A DNA stretch of 64,000 nucleotides from Marthasterias glacialis (GCA_911728455.2 OU452232.1:7617226-7681225); one strand, 5' to 3'; shown: positions 43,745-55,440, counted from the stretch's first letter. Notes: a model not told the origin generated them from the sequence alone. Translations and numbers: made by a program.

Positions 43745-46090
43745 ACACTCAAACCAATCAATGTTTGTAAATTGTATTTTACAAGAAAAGGACAATTAAA
43801 ACAAATGATGGGCCTACATACAAATGACACAACCTGCAAGTTTTCGACAATCATTATATCAATCAATCTCTTTTAAACGAGCTACCGTACGTTTTGTAAT
43901 TCAACAACACAAAAAGTCGTGCGGCAATACAACAACTACTTTGTTTTAACATGGTGCATAACTGTACTTAGCTTTCTTTCCAAAGCTCACCATCTAAAAC
44001 CATGCTTATCCGTTCCTTTGCTAAATGTCACTACACTACAATGGCTGATGACTGCTTGAGAAACAATCTGACCTTGGCATTTTCGTTTTATTGAAAAGCA
44101 ATTATGCACATTAATTGCTCAGTTCCTTCTGCGGAACTGCAGGATTTAATCTTTGCAATCACGAAATCGATAACATAGTCTATATAATGAACTAATCAAC
44201 TTCATGATGGTGCTACAGGACCACTAGTTATCATTAAGTATCTTTAAAGTATTTCGACCAGAACAAACAACAACAATATTTTAAACACATAAACATAAAC
44301 GGGAGAATTGATTTTGGCAAAACTTTCGAAACAGTGTTTGTGGATTTGCTGCTCAGATTTCTACCACCACGCTCAGACACATTCATGTGCCCCTCGATCT
44401 GGTTAATGCAGGGGTCATGCAGAAATACATACTTTAATCAGCTGTCACGAAAAACAAACAACACAAGGGAAAACTCTCTCTCTTTCTTTTGTTATTATTA
44501 TTGTGTGTGTGTGGGTTTTTTTTACATGGGCGTGTCCTATTCATTGTGCGGTTTTATAAGCTCTTAAAAATTTCGTTCGCTGAAAGCAATTCATTTACGA
44601 GCACAAAACGGCTTGGGCGCAGACCATATCTTTCGAAAACAATTAAGAGATGGATGATGCCTGAAACACACCACACCTATCATGGAGCCTGCTGTGTGAA
44701 GAAACATTTTGGAGATTTTCATCACTTCGGATCCACGGGAGGTTTATGATGTGTTTTGGAGGACGCTCATTGCTACATTTTACGAGGAACATGCAAGCTG
44801 AAAGTTTTGGCATCTGTTAAAGTGAAGTGGTTATTGAATTGTTTAAATATAACCCTTTTTGACATACATGACATGCACCGGATATAAATATGTAATTAAC
44901 GAAGATTGAACACATGGTATGAACCTGTATCAAAATGGTTAAATTATTAATGGAACATGGGGAAAGGCGTTGTCAATAATGATTTGTGTAGGCACAGCTG
45001 CATTCGCGCACATTGGTAAATATATACAGTTGAGTGACATGGGTTTGACTGCCAACAACAGCGGGGGGGGGGTCGCAGTGCTCGTAAAGTAATGCCCAAT
45101 TCCCTCTGGCATCGAACTGCCTAGAATCAGATCTGTTTCTACAACTGTTGGGGCCAGAATTGATTGAGTTCGCGAGCCGATGTAGGTTGCACTTGTAAAC
45201 CCTGAGACTAAAAGGGTGTTTGCAAGATTCATGTAGTCAGTCTGCCCTGAGGTTCAACATATTCATTAGACGATCTTATCGCCGCTCAACGACCATGCTT
45301 ATTCCGTTTTCCATTCAATTACAAAAAAAAGAGCCACCAAAAATTATGTTATGCCCATGGAATGTCGCACATGGACGCAAACTTTTGAACTTTCCGGGAG
45401 ATTTCATATAATACAAGAAAGGCCTACTGCTCATAATGGGAGGTTTTACATTTTGTCACAAAATGTTCTCTTATTTTCAAGTAGAAGTTTTTCAGATTAG
45501 TTTCTTAACACACGTTAACAAGAATCTTTAACGTTCCTCTTTTTTAACATTTGACGTGTTTTGTTCAATGAGCTAATTAGACATTCAGGAAGCTAGGTAT
45601 TGTATCTCTATTGTAAACAAGTCAAGCCTCATGATAATCTGATTTGATAAATGTTGACTTCAGGTAAATAATGTTGTGCATCTTTAGCCTTATTCTGTAG
45701 AACTAGGTCACATTTCTGTTGTGGAGGCTTCATTTTGGTCTAGATAATCACTCGTAACACGATAAGAGGACAAATAAGTTAAGTATGTCTTTGTATCACT
45801 GTTATTTTTTCAATTTTAAAACTGTTTACCCTCACTTGTCATAAGCAGATTGTACCCATAACTACGGACATTAAGCTGTGGCCTTAAGTTGCCCGGGTCG
45901 GTGCTAGGTTTTTTGTCTTTACACGTTCGGGACTTGTTGACAAGGCACGTACAATGCACGCTCTATTTAGTGAAGGAGAAATCCGAGTAACCCAAAGCAG
46001 TTTGCCCAATGGTAGAAAAACATTGATTCTTCCCCCACTCAAATCTTCTACTTTTTAAGGTATGAGTCATAACAAGTCATAACAATCTTA
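43745..46090. other. No supported gene
   Basis: Short frames only. A G-run lies at 45062-45072 and short GT tracts near 44503-44514. No structured repeat was recognised. Confidence 0.35.
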
Positions 46091-46102
46091 AAATTAATGT
46101 GC

Positions 46103-46107
<5 letters not shown>

Positions 46108-46139
<32 letters not shown>

Positions 46140-46160
46140 TTTTTGTGTGTTTTTTTTTTT
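46108..46160. repeat. GT microsatellite followed by T-runs
   Basis: About 13 GT units at 46109-46135, then T-runs separated by gtgtg. It directly precedes the dispersed repeat copy at 46163. Confidence 0.9.
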
Positions 46161-46162
46161 GC

Positions 46163-46485
46163 CTTTTCCTTTTTCCACTGATGTCCCCCCTTTTTAAGTC
46201 TGTCTTGTTCAATATTATTAATTACCCCCACCCCTTTCCAACCTTTGATTTTGTCTTCTGTGTTTCCAACCTCTTGTGGTTAAACCTTCCCAACCCCACC
46301 CCTTTGTCTCCCTCTTCATTGTTTATCCCTTGCATCTTCTGACTGCATCCTGCCTCTCTCTTTTCACTTCTTTCCACTTGACTGCTTCTGTTACTCCAGT
46401 ATACTTGTATGTGTGTCTTGTGTTGTCATTTAGCCTTTGAGAAAGACTCTGCTCAGGTCGCAACAAGAGGCCACTAACAATTTTT
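46163..46485 (+). repeat. Dispersed repeat, copy 2 (pyrimidine-rich)
   Basis: Same order of blocks as 22796-23112, ending gagaaagactctgctcaggtcgcaacaagaggcc. Copies differ by small indels and about one base in six, by eye. The end resembles that of the Penelope remnant's downstream sequence at 49926-49960 (ctctgacgaagg, cggtttggatcgaaagctgaggcc) only in layout. Confidence 0.72.
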
Positions 46486-47325
46486 AGGGTTTTTTTTGTG
46501 TGTTTTAGGAAAAGTTGGAAAGGTCCTATACGAGTCTACATTTTACTCATGGTGATTTTATTGTGTCTTAAAAACAAAATCGTATTCTAACGATGACTTA
46601 ACATACGCGCACCCATTAGTGGCAGATGAAAAATCATGGAAGAAATTCCACTCCAAATTCTTATCCAAGTTTATTCCAAAAGGTCCATAGGTCAACCTGC
46701 TCTTCAAGTTAATGTACACTTGTCACGCAAACACAGGTTTTTTTTGTTGTTTGTTTTGTGTGTTTTTTTTATCAAAATGTGAACATGTTAATTTAATTTC
46801 AGCACCTGCTCGTGGATTGCGCATGGTCAAGTTTATTCTAAACGATTTTTGTCTCTCTTTACACATGCCCTTTATTGGAGTCAACATTGTTGAAGCTCTC
46901 AAATATCCGTTTTTCTCTCAGGTTACTCCTGACGCACTCCAAAGATGGCACAAGTGACATACGCCAAGTCGTAATCTCGCGAGATTTTATCGATATCGTG
47001 GCATTTGCAAGCTAAGGACGAGCCGGGGAAGAAGAGGGGACGGTGTTTTTTTGAAGGGTGTATAGGCAGACAACTTACTTAGCGGAAATATGGTTAGAAA
47101 TCAATTACTGTAGTTTACCTGGTGTAAAGTAATACATACTATCAAGAGACAAATTGGATTGTGATGTATGACGGGACAGGAATTGTGTTTGTATGGAAAC
47201 ATTATATCTAAGAAAGACTGAAATGAACCTTTTAAGAAAGTATCTAAATTGTGAGTATTTTGCCCTCCAGCTAACCTCCCTCGTTTTTCTGGGACTGTTT
47301 AATGTCATAAAAAGTTAACATTTAA

Positions 47326-47689
47326 AGGAACGCGTTGCTTTCGGATTGGGCGCTTTGGGGCTATAAAAAGCGTTTGTTATGAAATGAATATAGCTGGAAA
47401 GATATTTTAAAAATTAGAAAATAGTTTTCACATATTCCCTTTAAATATCTGTGTATTTTTTGTTTAATTTCGTGACAGAAGACGGTCTGCCATGTAGTAG
47501 ACCCTACAATTATGTAGAGTGTGGTTCCGCTGGTTGTATTTCCGAGAAGTAAATAAAAAAAAATTTTCATTACTACTCACTAATTACAAACCGCTGTGGG
47601 GGTTTTATTGCATGAACAACTCTATATAAAAGGATAAGGAACAATTCCGAACAGCAAAATTTTAAGAGATTTGAAGGTTATGTGCCCCT
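47326..47689. mobile_element. TTAA-flanked element AGGAACGCG
   Basis: It starts AGGAACGCGTTGCTT after TTAA 47322-47325 and ends gttatgtgccccT before TTAA 47690-47693. Internal ctataaaaagcgtttgttatgaaatg and agtagaccctacaa recall a common echinoderm repeat. The termini are only weakly inverted. Confidence 0.55.
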
Positions 47690-47726
47690 TTAAGTATTTG
47701 GTTAGTTAAACAATTTTAAATTTGAT

Positions 47727-48221
47727 TTACAGTGTTGAATATGGATGGTGACTTAAACCCAGTCCAATCCCCTGTAAGCCATTTGTTTGAAATTTAAGCA
47801 AGTTAAACATAGGCCCCCTAATCAATTTATCCAAAACAAAGACAAAACAAAAAAAATCAATAAATAAATGGAAAACAAACGAGATAAAGCGATGTATACA
47901 GCAAACCCACTGCCACCCACCAATATCTTCTCTCTGATAGCTGCCATCCCAGTCACTGTAAACAGCCAATTGCCTATAGACAGGTCTTACGTAAAAGACG
48001 TATCCGCTCCACATATACTCTGTACAAAAGGCGTTCATTTGACTTAAGGCACCACCTTGTTTCCAGGGGCCATGGTAAACGAAAGGTCCAATTTGCCACC
48101 AACAGAGCCCCTGGCACACCTTGCCATACCCTTGCCATAGGCCGTCAGCTGAACCCTCAAATTCTTTCGTTTTGCGCCGTGCAAACGCGGCACTAACTTT
48201 GTTTAACAGTTTTAGCAACAT
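47727..48221 (-). other. 164-codon open frame, not assigned
   Basis: The upstream half (about 48155-47910) reads as a Trp/Tyr/Gly-rich peptide with well-mixed codons (WWQIGPFVYHGPW, VYRQLAVYSDWDG). The downstream half is AT-rich and hydrophobic like translated intron. The first codons lie in the foldback arm at 48138. It could be an exon or element fragment of unknown kind; no family was recognised. Confidence 0.2.
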
Positions 48222-48697
48222 TAATTACCAGAGAGTAATGATCCGAAATGTTCTCCACATTTCCTCGTGCAGCTTTTTTCTCATTTTAATTCGAAAGAGC
48301 GCATTTTTTTTTCTTTTAAGTTGGTTAAAAAAACGTTCGCCAGCGAGTCATTCGTGTCAAAACGTGACGTTGGCGGCGCTTTGCGCACCGGCCTTATTCT
48401 TAAGGCGGTTCTTGTGTATAGCGCTGTGAACGACACAAAAATAACAGCAAACACATTGACCGCCTTGGGAAAAGGCTAGCATGTTACACGCCTCAAGGTA
48501 ATTTCTGACGGCGGGTCATCGATTTTCAGCCTTCTTTGACGGCATTTGACACAAAAACTGCAGGATTTCTGTTGGAGAATTTTCGAATTATTACTCTCTG
48601 GTAATGTTTGTATCTAAATCTGTTAACAATATCTAGTACCGCGATGCCGGAGCGAAATCAATTTCTGGAGGCTTTTTGAGATTCAGCTGACGGCCTA
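48138..48697. mobile_element. 560-bp foldback element
   Basis: taggccgtcagctgaa at 48138 pairs with ttcagctgacggccta ending 48697. A second long pair is 48228-48285 with about 48545-48605 (ccagagagtaat, ttctcca, ctgcag in order). An inner pair aaggcggtt / gaccgcctt lies at 48402 and 48460. The arms are imperfect, so it is an old copy. No transposase was seen. Confidence 0.75.
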
Positions 48698-48714
48698 ATA
48701 CGGGTACCAAGAAA

Positions 48715-49335
48715 ACCCCGCCCAACAGAGTTACACTGGTTGCTACTTTCCACCCCAAACTACCCAAGCTTCCATCATGCCTCGATGACAAGATGAATAT
48801 CCTTCACTCCTCACACTGGTTATGTTCAGCAATTCCTGAGCGCCCCAAAAACATGGGTGACATTGAGGGCCAAACTCAAACTCCCCCTGGTCCAGGACAA
48901 GCTCCCTCCCTCACCAGACATACGAGGTTGTTATAACTGCACCCGCTCTAGAACAAGTCTGTATATCAAATCCACACGGAAATTTAAAAGTCACAGACCC
49001 GGCTTTCCTTACAGTATTAAGACAAACTCCCAATGTGAAACACCCATTGTAGGTCTATGTGATACCTTGTAAGAAATGTGGACTGCAGTATGTGGGAGAG
49101 ACACAGACCAAACTCTGTCTTCGCGTTGCGATGCGAACCATGTCTCTTCCATAAAGACCAAGAAACAGTACCCAATATCCATTCACTTCAATAGCCCCAA
49201 CTACAGCATCAAAGATGTTGAACTAACTATGACTGAGGCGTGCAACGGTGACGACACACACCGCGCAAACTCAGAGATTCACACTGGATTCATCAACTCC
49301 GAACAGTCCAACCATTCGGACTTAACATAAACACA
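48715..49335 (+). pseudogene. Penelope-like retroelement remnant, C-terminal GIY-YIG region
   Basis: In one frame at about 48740-48850, TFHPKLPKLPS...NILHSS resembles the linker after the reverse transcriptase of Penelope-like elements. Then 49059-49154 gives IPCKKCGLQYVGETQTKLCLR, with the CxxC and YVGET pattern of their GIY-YIG endonuclease. A +1 or -1 shift and stops follow, and the next frame (to 49330) has YPISIHFNSPNYSIKDVELT, matching the usual PI..HFN..H...D continuation. At least two frame breaks make it non-functional. The reverse transcriptase core is not in the window. Confidence 0.7.
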
Positions 49336-51165
49336 GGTGTCAAAATAATTTTCCATTCCTCATTGCTTCTAAAATACATGATTTTATCATCTCATAACAA
49401 TGTTTGATATTCTTCCCTCATAGCTACATTTTCTATATGCATATTCCGGCTCTGCAAATTTAGGGATTGCTATGCAAGTCTGTTTATTACCCTGTTTCAA
49501 CAATTTTCTTCTTTCATACTTTCACTATTTACCAATTCCACTTCTGGGATTTAATTTATACAATACTGCTTTTGCATCTCCCACAACATCTATATTTGGA
49601 GAGTTAACCTTTACTTAGTTAACTCTATCTGAGTAATTAATCCTGTCCTTTTAGCCGCACTATCCACGATGCAGCTTGTCCTGTTGTTTGGTTTAGTACC
49701 CCCCCCCCCCCCTTCTCCGGACTACCCAACATTGGCCATCCATTTGTCCATACTGCTTAAGTCTGATTGGTCATCACCAATCCCTTTGGAATTTATTCAT
49801 TTTGATTGGCCATCTTTTTCCCGCTTATTTATGGATTCCTTCCCACAATCCATCACTCCGTTTGTTTGTTTGTTTTTCGTTTTTCTTTAAATGGATCTGT
49901 TCTTATGTATATGCATTTTTATGCCTCTGACGAAGGTCCGGTTTGGATCGAAAGCTGAGGCCATGGACCCTACTAGTTTAATACATATCTGCCCGACAAA
50001 ATGCCAGGTTACCCTCACCCCTTTCCACTCCGATATAGTCTTAACAAGTTCAGGAACACGTCTTTTCACATTAAGCAATCATGCATGACAGGTCCTGGTA
50101 TTGTTCTTACGCTCAAGACTATACAAGAGGAACATCAAACTGGAAAGTCTAAAACCAGAGACTGATTTATACAAATTAATCTTACTCCAAAAATACAATT
50201 AAAATGCTAATTTGATAATTGACAAGCCTGCGACTTTGTTTCGGGGCTTACATTTATTTCCATATTAATTTATTCTACATAAATACCAGTGTATCAAAAA
50301 CAAAATCCTTATAAGCCCAGATAGCGTGGGTGTAAACGTGCACGGAATTTTGATTGTAACGTTTTTGATAATTACAAAAAAATATTTCAATTTTGAGTGG
50401 CTTAGCTGGGTAAAAGTTACATTCATCAAAACATATCTCTTTATTCTTAGGAAGTGTCAAAGGCGTTGCATTACATCTCTTTTTTTCATAGGTATAATGT
50501 CCACATTTAGAGTCTATACTTATTAGAAATGTAAAATTATTGTTGGAATGATTTATTTTACAGCGTGTTTCATACCAATTTATTGTTCATATTAGCTATG
50601 GACATCAGATAATAGAATAACATTTTTTTTAATTGGTTCATGCACCTCGCTTAATTCACAGCTGTTAAATGATTTGCCGAAACCACTGGACCGTCCCTTA
50701 AGTTTCACACAAAGGCCTACGGGCGTGCCCCAAGTGCATTTCTCGAAATTAGAATCTAATCGTTGACGTCAAAAATTGTTATTTTGTTTTGTTTTGCGTC
50801 CATTCCTGAAAATAACACAATATATTAATTGGTCCCTTTTCAGAGAATCTGGTGCATATGATACAATGATTATGTTCTGTGCGGTAGCTAAATACAGGTT
50901 AATTGCTCGATCCTACTAATACAACGATGATGGCGTGCGAGCCGAAAGTGATGAACTCATCAACCTATTTATTTCTAAGTGTCATTGAATCGTCTTAAGT
51001 CTAATAATTATGATACTACTTTTGTAAACTTCTTGTAAACATTTAGGATTATTACAAGATTGCAGTAGACACACGCGGAGTCAATGGAGACAATGGTAAT
51101 GGCTTACCCCATTCAACTAAGTTATAACAAAATGTGGTAAGCAAACGTTTTTATGGACTCAACAT
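49336..51165. other. Possible retroelement tail, then AT-rich spacer
   Basis: 49336-50090 may be the untranslated end of the Penelope-like remnant: gcctctgacgaaggtccgg and ggatcgaaagctgaggcc at 49923-49962 look like such tails. A C14 run lies at 49699-49712. From 50100 to 51165 nothing was recognised. Confidence 0.35.
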
Positions 51166-51167
51166 AT

Positions 51168-51255
51168 CTCTAAACCAATCAAAAGACAGAATCTTCGTAA
51201 TGATCTTTTATCAAACAACCCTTACAAAGATTCTGCCTAGTGATTGGTTTAGAGG
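51168..51255. repeat. Inverted pair at the border of element copy 2
   Basis: ctctaaaccaatcaaaagacagaatctt at 51168 is the imperfect inverse of aagattctgcctagtgattggtttagag ending 51255, giving arms of about 28 bases. The left arm has no counterpart at the 43-kb copy. Confidence 0.7.
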
Positions 51256-51880
51256 GCATCACATGATATGACTTTATTTTTACTAGAAAGCCGCGCGAAC
51301 GCAAAAAGCTATACCCATAGCAAACAATGGACTACACCCATAATAACCAATATACAACATCCATAGTAACCAATATACTACACCCATAGCAACCAATATA
51401 CTACACCCATGGCAACCAAAATACTATACCCATATCAACCAATGAACTATACCCATAGCAACTAATGGACTAAAACCATAGCAACCAATACACTACACCC
51501 ATAGCAACCAAAACACTATACCCATAGCAACCAATATACTATACCTATAGCAACCAATGAAATATACCCATAGCAACTAATGGACTATACCCATAGCAAC
51601 CAATATACTACACCCATACCAACCAATGGACTACACCCATAGCAACCAATGGACTACACCCATAGCAACCAGTGTACTCGACCCGTAGCAACGGCAGCTG
51701 CTTGGTACCTAGACGTCTAGACACAATATATATGGTGTCTTATAAAACAGAATAAACACTGACTCCTTTTTATTCGTGCCATGGTTAAAACTATGACTCC
51801 CTTGACTCAGCGGAGTGGTCATTTATTTTCCCTCGGGCTTCGCGGCGGGGATCACCTCGGGAATTGTTTACTTTTAACCC
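51226..51880 (+). mobile_element. cccatagcaacc element, copy 2, with expanded array
   Basis: It aligns with 43167-43740 on both sides of a 23-bp array. The right part, gcaacggcagctgcttggtacctagacgtct and ccatggttaaaactatgactccc, contains the uninterrupted site corresponding to the insertion at 43409. Confidence 0.72.
51310..51685 (+). repeat. 23-bp minisatellite ccaatatactacacccatagcaa, about 16 copies
   Basis: Units are contiguous with substitutions at fixed positions (tatact / tggact / gaacta). No unique spacers separate them, so this is an ordinary tandem array. Confidence 0.92.
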
Positions 51881-52536
51881 TACAGCACTCGTAGCTGTCA
51901 ATTTGTATTTGTATATTATTCTGCATCTTTAGGACGAAAGCCAAGTTATGGGACGCAGACTGATATGCTCAGTATTCCACCATTATATAATCCTCCCGTA
52001 AACTTGCAACAGAGAAAAATTACCGCAAAACGAAACCTTCTCTTTCTATTTTCTTAACGTTTCAATATGAATTACAGAATATTAGCCTACTATTCTTACG
52101 ATTTTGAACTTGATCAATTCTGGTCATAACGGTTGGCTAATGACGGCAATTAGATATTACATTTTCGCATGTCCAAGACACCATAAATTGTAGATTCCTA
52201 AAATTCGTTATTCACTTTGCAGGGTATATTTCATATCATGACTGAGTTAACAACGTGACTGTCCGGTGACGACCCACACTCGCGCGTGACGTTTCAAATG
52301 TTCAACTTCTCCACTGAAAACTACGTACCATGTGTTTAGTGCATTTGAAATGGCTAAGTGATTTGTTAAACTAGAAATTCATTCGTGAACAAGGAATGTT
52401 CTTTTGGGTTTGCATGACTGGCTTAATCTCCTTTGTGCACCGTAATAATGACTGGGTACGAAACGACTTGGCTACGAAACGACTTGTTTACGAAACGACC
52501 TGCTTCAAACCAAATCATCACAATGGCGGATGTTAA

Positions 52537-52921
52537 AGGCAAAGTATACCTTTGGTTTTTGGAACCGTACGTTTGCCTTGATGCTATGTAATTGTAGATT
52601 TATACCATAAAACTAACCTGTGTGAATTTCATTTCAAAAGGTGGCAGCGTTTTTGAGATATCGCCAAAAATCTGGAGCGGTTGCGTTCACGCAGAAGTAT
52701 CCGTCATTGGAATACACATTCTGAGAAGCGTTACGGCCATAACGCTTCTCAGATTCAAGTTTTTTGGGGATAAAAAGTGATATATTTTTCCGTAACTGCA
52801 GTACTTCGAAGTGAAACGTTTCTCAAAATACATTATACTATCCAAAGCTGCCGTACTCCTTACCAAGTAAGTTTTTATTGCCAAAAATTTTCAGAGTCAT
52901 TACCAAACGTATGCAATGCCT
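52537..52921. mobile_element. TTAA-flanked element AGGCAAAGTATACC
   Basis: The left AGGCAAAGTATACCTTTGG and the inverted right end aggcattgcatacgtttgg agree in most positions. TTAA flanks at 52533-52536 and 52922-52925. At 52719-52752 a perfect inverted repeat has arms tctgagaagcgtta and a 6-base loop. No gene was seen. Confidence 0.8.
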
Positions 52922-52983
52922 TTAACTTGCAAAAATAAAAGATAAAGATAAAAATAGTGTACAGCAACCATGATATCACTTAC

Positions 52984-53165
52984 CTGGCGTATTTTACTTC
53001 AGGGCTCTGAGCTTTACATAGTTCAATCGGACGGCTATGCAGTAAATATAGTACAAGTTCACAAGATAATTTGCTGTCTTGTTTAAGCGAGGCCGCTGAG
53101 GGACTGTGTGGTTCAGGTTGCTTGGCTCGCGTGGCTACCGACACCAGTGCATTGCACACCGTCTA
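52984..53165 (-). other. Candidate minus-strand exon
   Basis: An acceptor after a T-rich tract (ttatggtgcag, ending 53166) and a strong donor (cgccag|gtaagtgat) bound 182 bases. Every frame has an early stop, so it would be untranslated or terminal coding. It follows the candidate at 53228-53327 across a 62-base interval with GT and AG ends. Confidence 0.3.
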
Positions 53166-53227
53166 CTGCACCATAATGGTGTAGAAAAAAAGCTAAGATT
53201 GAAATAACACAATATAAGCCGACTTAC

Positions 53228-53327
53228 TTTCCTTAATGGTAACTTGCTTTGTTGTTATGTAGTGAACCTGCGTGGGGGTATGTGGGTTACCACCTGGAAC
53301 TGCAAGCTTCGATCGGTAGAACGTGAA
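53228..53327 (-). other. Candidate minus-strand exon with an open frame
   Basis: Acceptor catgtttttctgcag and donor aaggaaa|gtaagtc enclose 100 bases open in one frame (33 codons, starting FTFYRSKLAVPGG). Joined to 52984-53165 the frame stays open for 17 more codons before TGA. No family was recognised. Confidence 0.28.
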
Positions 53328-53402
53328 CTGCAGAAAAACATGGCAGTAACGCAGGGAAGGCCCTAGCTGTAACCCATCCAAAACTGACGCAGTAAAAAGT
53401 TC

Positions 53403-53771
53403 TTGTCAATATTTCATTTCACTCTGGACAACACCATAAACACGAGTTGGCCCGCTGACGACCACGACCCGCTTGTGAAAATGTCAATTTGTTACTGGCC
53501 GCCACCTTATCCAATTTCAATTGATCTGGCACAATCAACTCTCTTTCCCCACGAGAATAAACGTGTTTTCGTTTCACCTACGTGCTTAAAGGTAGGTTAT
53601 GCCACTGGTAGTGTTAGCACAACTGCTACATCTGGTTCCCGACTACTCAAGGAAATATGCACTGGACACCTAAACCTTTGTAAGCCACACTACTGTGTCG
53701 TTCCGTTCAATTGGCTTGGGCACATTGTGAATTTTGCTTTTGTGCCCTCGTTCAAAAAATGGCAACCATAA
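53403..53771 (+). other. 122-codon open frame, unassigned
   Basis: The frame is open from 53403, with the first ATG at about 53481 (97 codons remain). Composition is ordinary and no domain, signal peptide or repeat was recognised. A donor-like aaag|gtaggt occurs near 53590. It may be chance. Confidence 0.15.
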
Positions 53772-54065
53772 AAGAGCATCAACAATAACACTTAATTACA
53801 TGGATTGTTAACAACCTTTTTAAAACGCACGCATTGTAAAAAGATAGTTTAATAGTATTTCTGGCAGTGGGTGACACAGCTATCGCAAAAAAAAAAAAAT
53901 GTTTCACATAAGGGAATCAACCGTGTCGAAAGTGTTTCATGGCAAATATTAAAGAAACAGAAAATAATTTCCTATCAATTTTTTTAAACTTAATGTAGAT
54001 GTTTCAAAACGGCATCAGTACGGTATTTTGTTTACCGGGTAAGTACTTAGCCACGGAATGACAGA

Positions 54066-54310
54066 TAAACCGAGTGGGGTGTTGTGGCCGGGCGGTCCCG
54101 TCGGTGCCAAACTGAAGTTCGTAGTTTATAGAATGAGGGTTCGAATCCCGACCTGGCCTGTCGCGGCACTTGTGTCCTTGAGCAAGACACTTTACCATAA
54201 TAGCTTTGTCCTTCAGATGGGACATTAAGCCGTAGGTCCCGTGTACTAGGACGGGTAGTGCACGTTAAAAAACCCGGAACACTTATCATGAAAGAGTAGG
54301 GGGTTTAACC
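54066..54310 (+). mobile_element. tRNA-derived SINE 2
   Basis: A B-box-like gggttcgaatcccgacc is followed by the core cttgtgtccttgagcaagac, then actttaccataat, gatgggacattaagccgtag and gtgcacgttaaaaaacccgg. The head and core are shared with the SINE at 28735; the body differs. This is a mobile repeat, not a tRNA gene. Confidence 0.78.
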
Positions 54311-54556
54311 CCGGTGTTTCTGGTTCAGATAGCAAGCATTCTACAGGTTTCCTCAGGCTTCCGAGCTACAGTGATTAAGTTCGCTTTTGAGGCATCCTTG
54401 GTTTCACTACCAGAAATTAATAACATAATTATAACCGGAAGATTGCCATTTTTTTGTATGGTTATTCTTATAAGAAGAGATGTGAACATCATCGGCTATA
54501 ATGACACTATGGACTTTGAACAAGAATTTCGTCCCAATAGGGTGCAATATAGCTAA

Positions 54557-55100
54557 TGGAAACAAACATGACTTGTGACTCATTTCACATCAGAGGCTGC
54601 TATTGTCTGTCCCACACGACCGTAAAGCACGTTGTACATCTCAAATCATCAGTGCATGCACGTTCATTTTACTGTTCGATAAGTCCTCTCTGAATAAAAC
54701 AGCGTCGACAGCAAAACAAATCACATAAACGGCTGACCTTTTTTTGTCTTAAGAGAGGGAGGCAGATTTCAACGAGGAAAAAAGCCACAACTGGAGTTCT
54801 GGTTGCCGCAGGGGGGAGAAATTTAATCTGTTACTCAAATGATCTGAATCCCATTACAACAAAAACAATTCCTAGAGCGGTAACATTTCATTACTTTGAT
54901 TCTTTTTATAACTCTGCTCTGTACAGACTCTACAATGGTCGCTGTCATCTCCAACATATTTATTGTGTTCAGTAGGAGTAAATGGACGTTTCAAATGGAC
55001 TGTATGTGACTTCATTCTCGGTTAGGTGACACTGACAGAAATGAAAGATGAGAAAGATCCTTATTATGACACTTGTTCAACTTCCCATAAGAATTGCTGC
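54557..55100. other. No feature seen
   Basis: No gene or structured repeat was recognised. Confidence 0.4.
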
Positions 55101-55104
55101 CCCT

Positions 55105-55440
55105 ATAAACTCCAACAGTAGGGGATTTGTCCCGAGTCCAAAGTATTCAAAGTTTGAATTTCAAAATTAAGCGTCTATTTTCGGCAACTTGACGGTCCTC
55201 CTTAGCCCTGAAAACACTAAAAACCGTAGAGCCTCCGGGGGCTTCGCCCCCTGGACCCCCACTAGAGTTTGTGGCCATACACTCCAACAGTGGATTCGCA
55301 AAAAAAAAAAATACGGTTTTCAAAGCTTGCATTTGTAATATGAGTCGTCTAATGATCGGTATCTGCCGGCCATTTTAAACCTTGGAATCACTGAAAAACC
55401 TCATGAGCGCTCGTGGGCTACGCTCCGAGCCCCCACATGT
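55105..55440. repeat. Dispersed repeat with gggggcttcgccccctgg
   Basis: ctccaacagtaggggattt / ctccaacagtggattcg and gcctccgggggcttcgccccctggacccccac, then gcgctcgtgggctacgctccgagcccccac, form two related halves, about 185 bases apart. The GC-rich palindromic ggggcttcgcccc is typical of dispersed invertebrate repeats. Non-coding. Confidence 0.5.

Noticed and set aside
51310-51685. Regular 23-bp repeats considered as a CRISPR array
   Set aside because: No spacers, eukaryotic context, and a homologous copy with fewer units at 43.2 kb.
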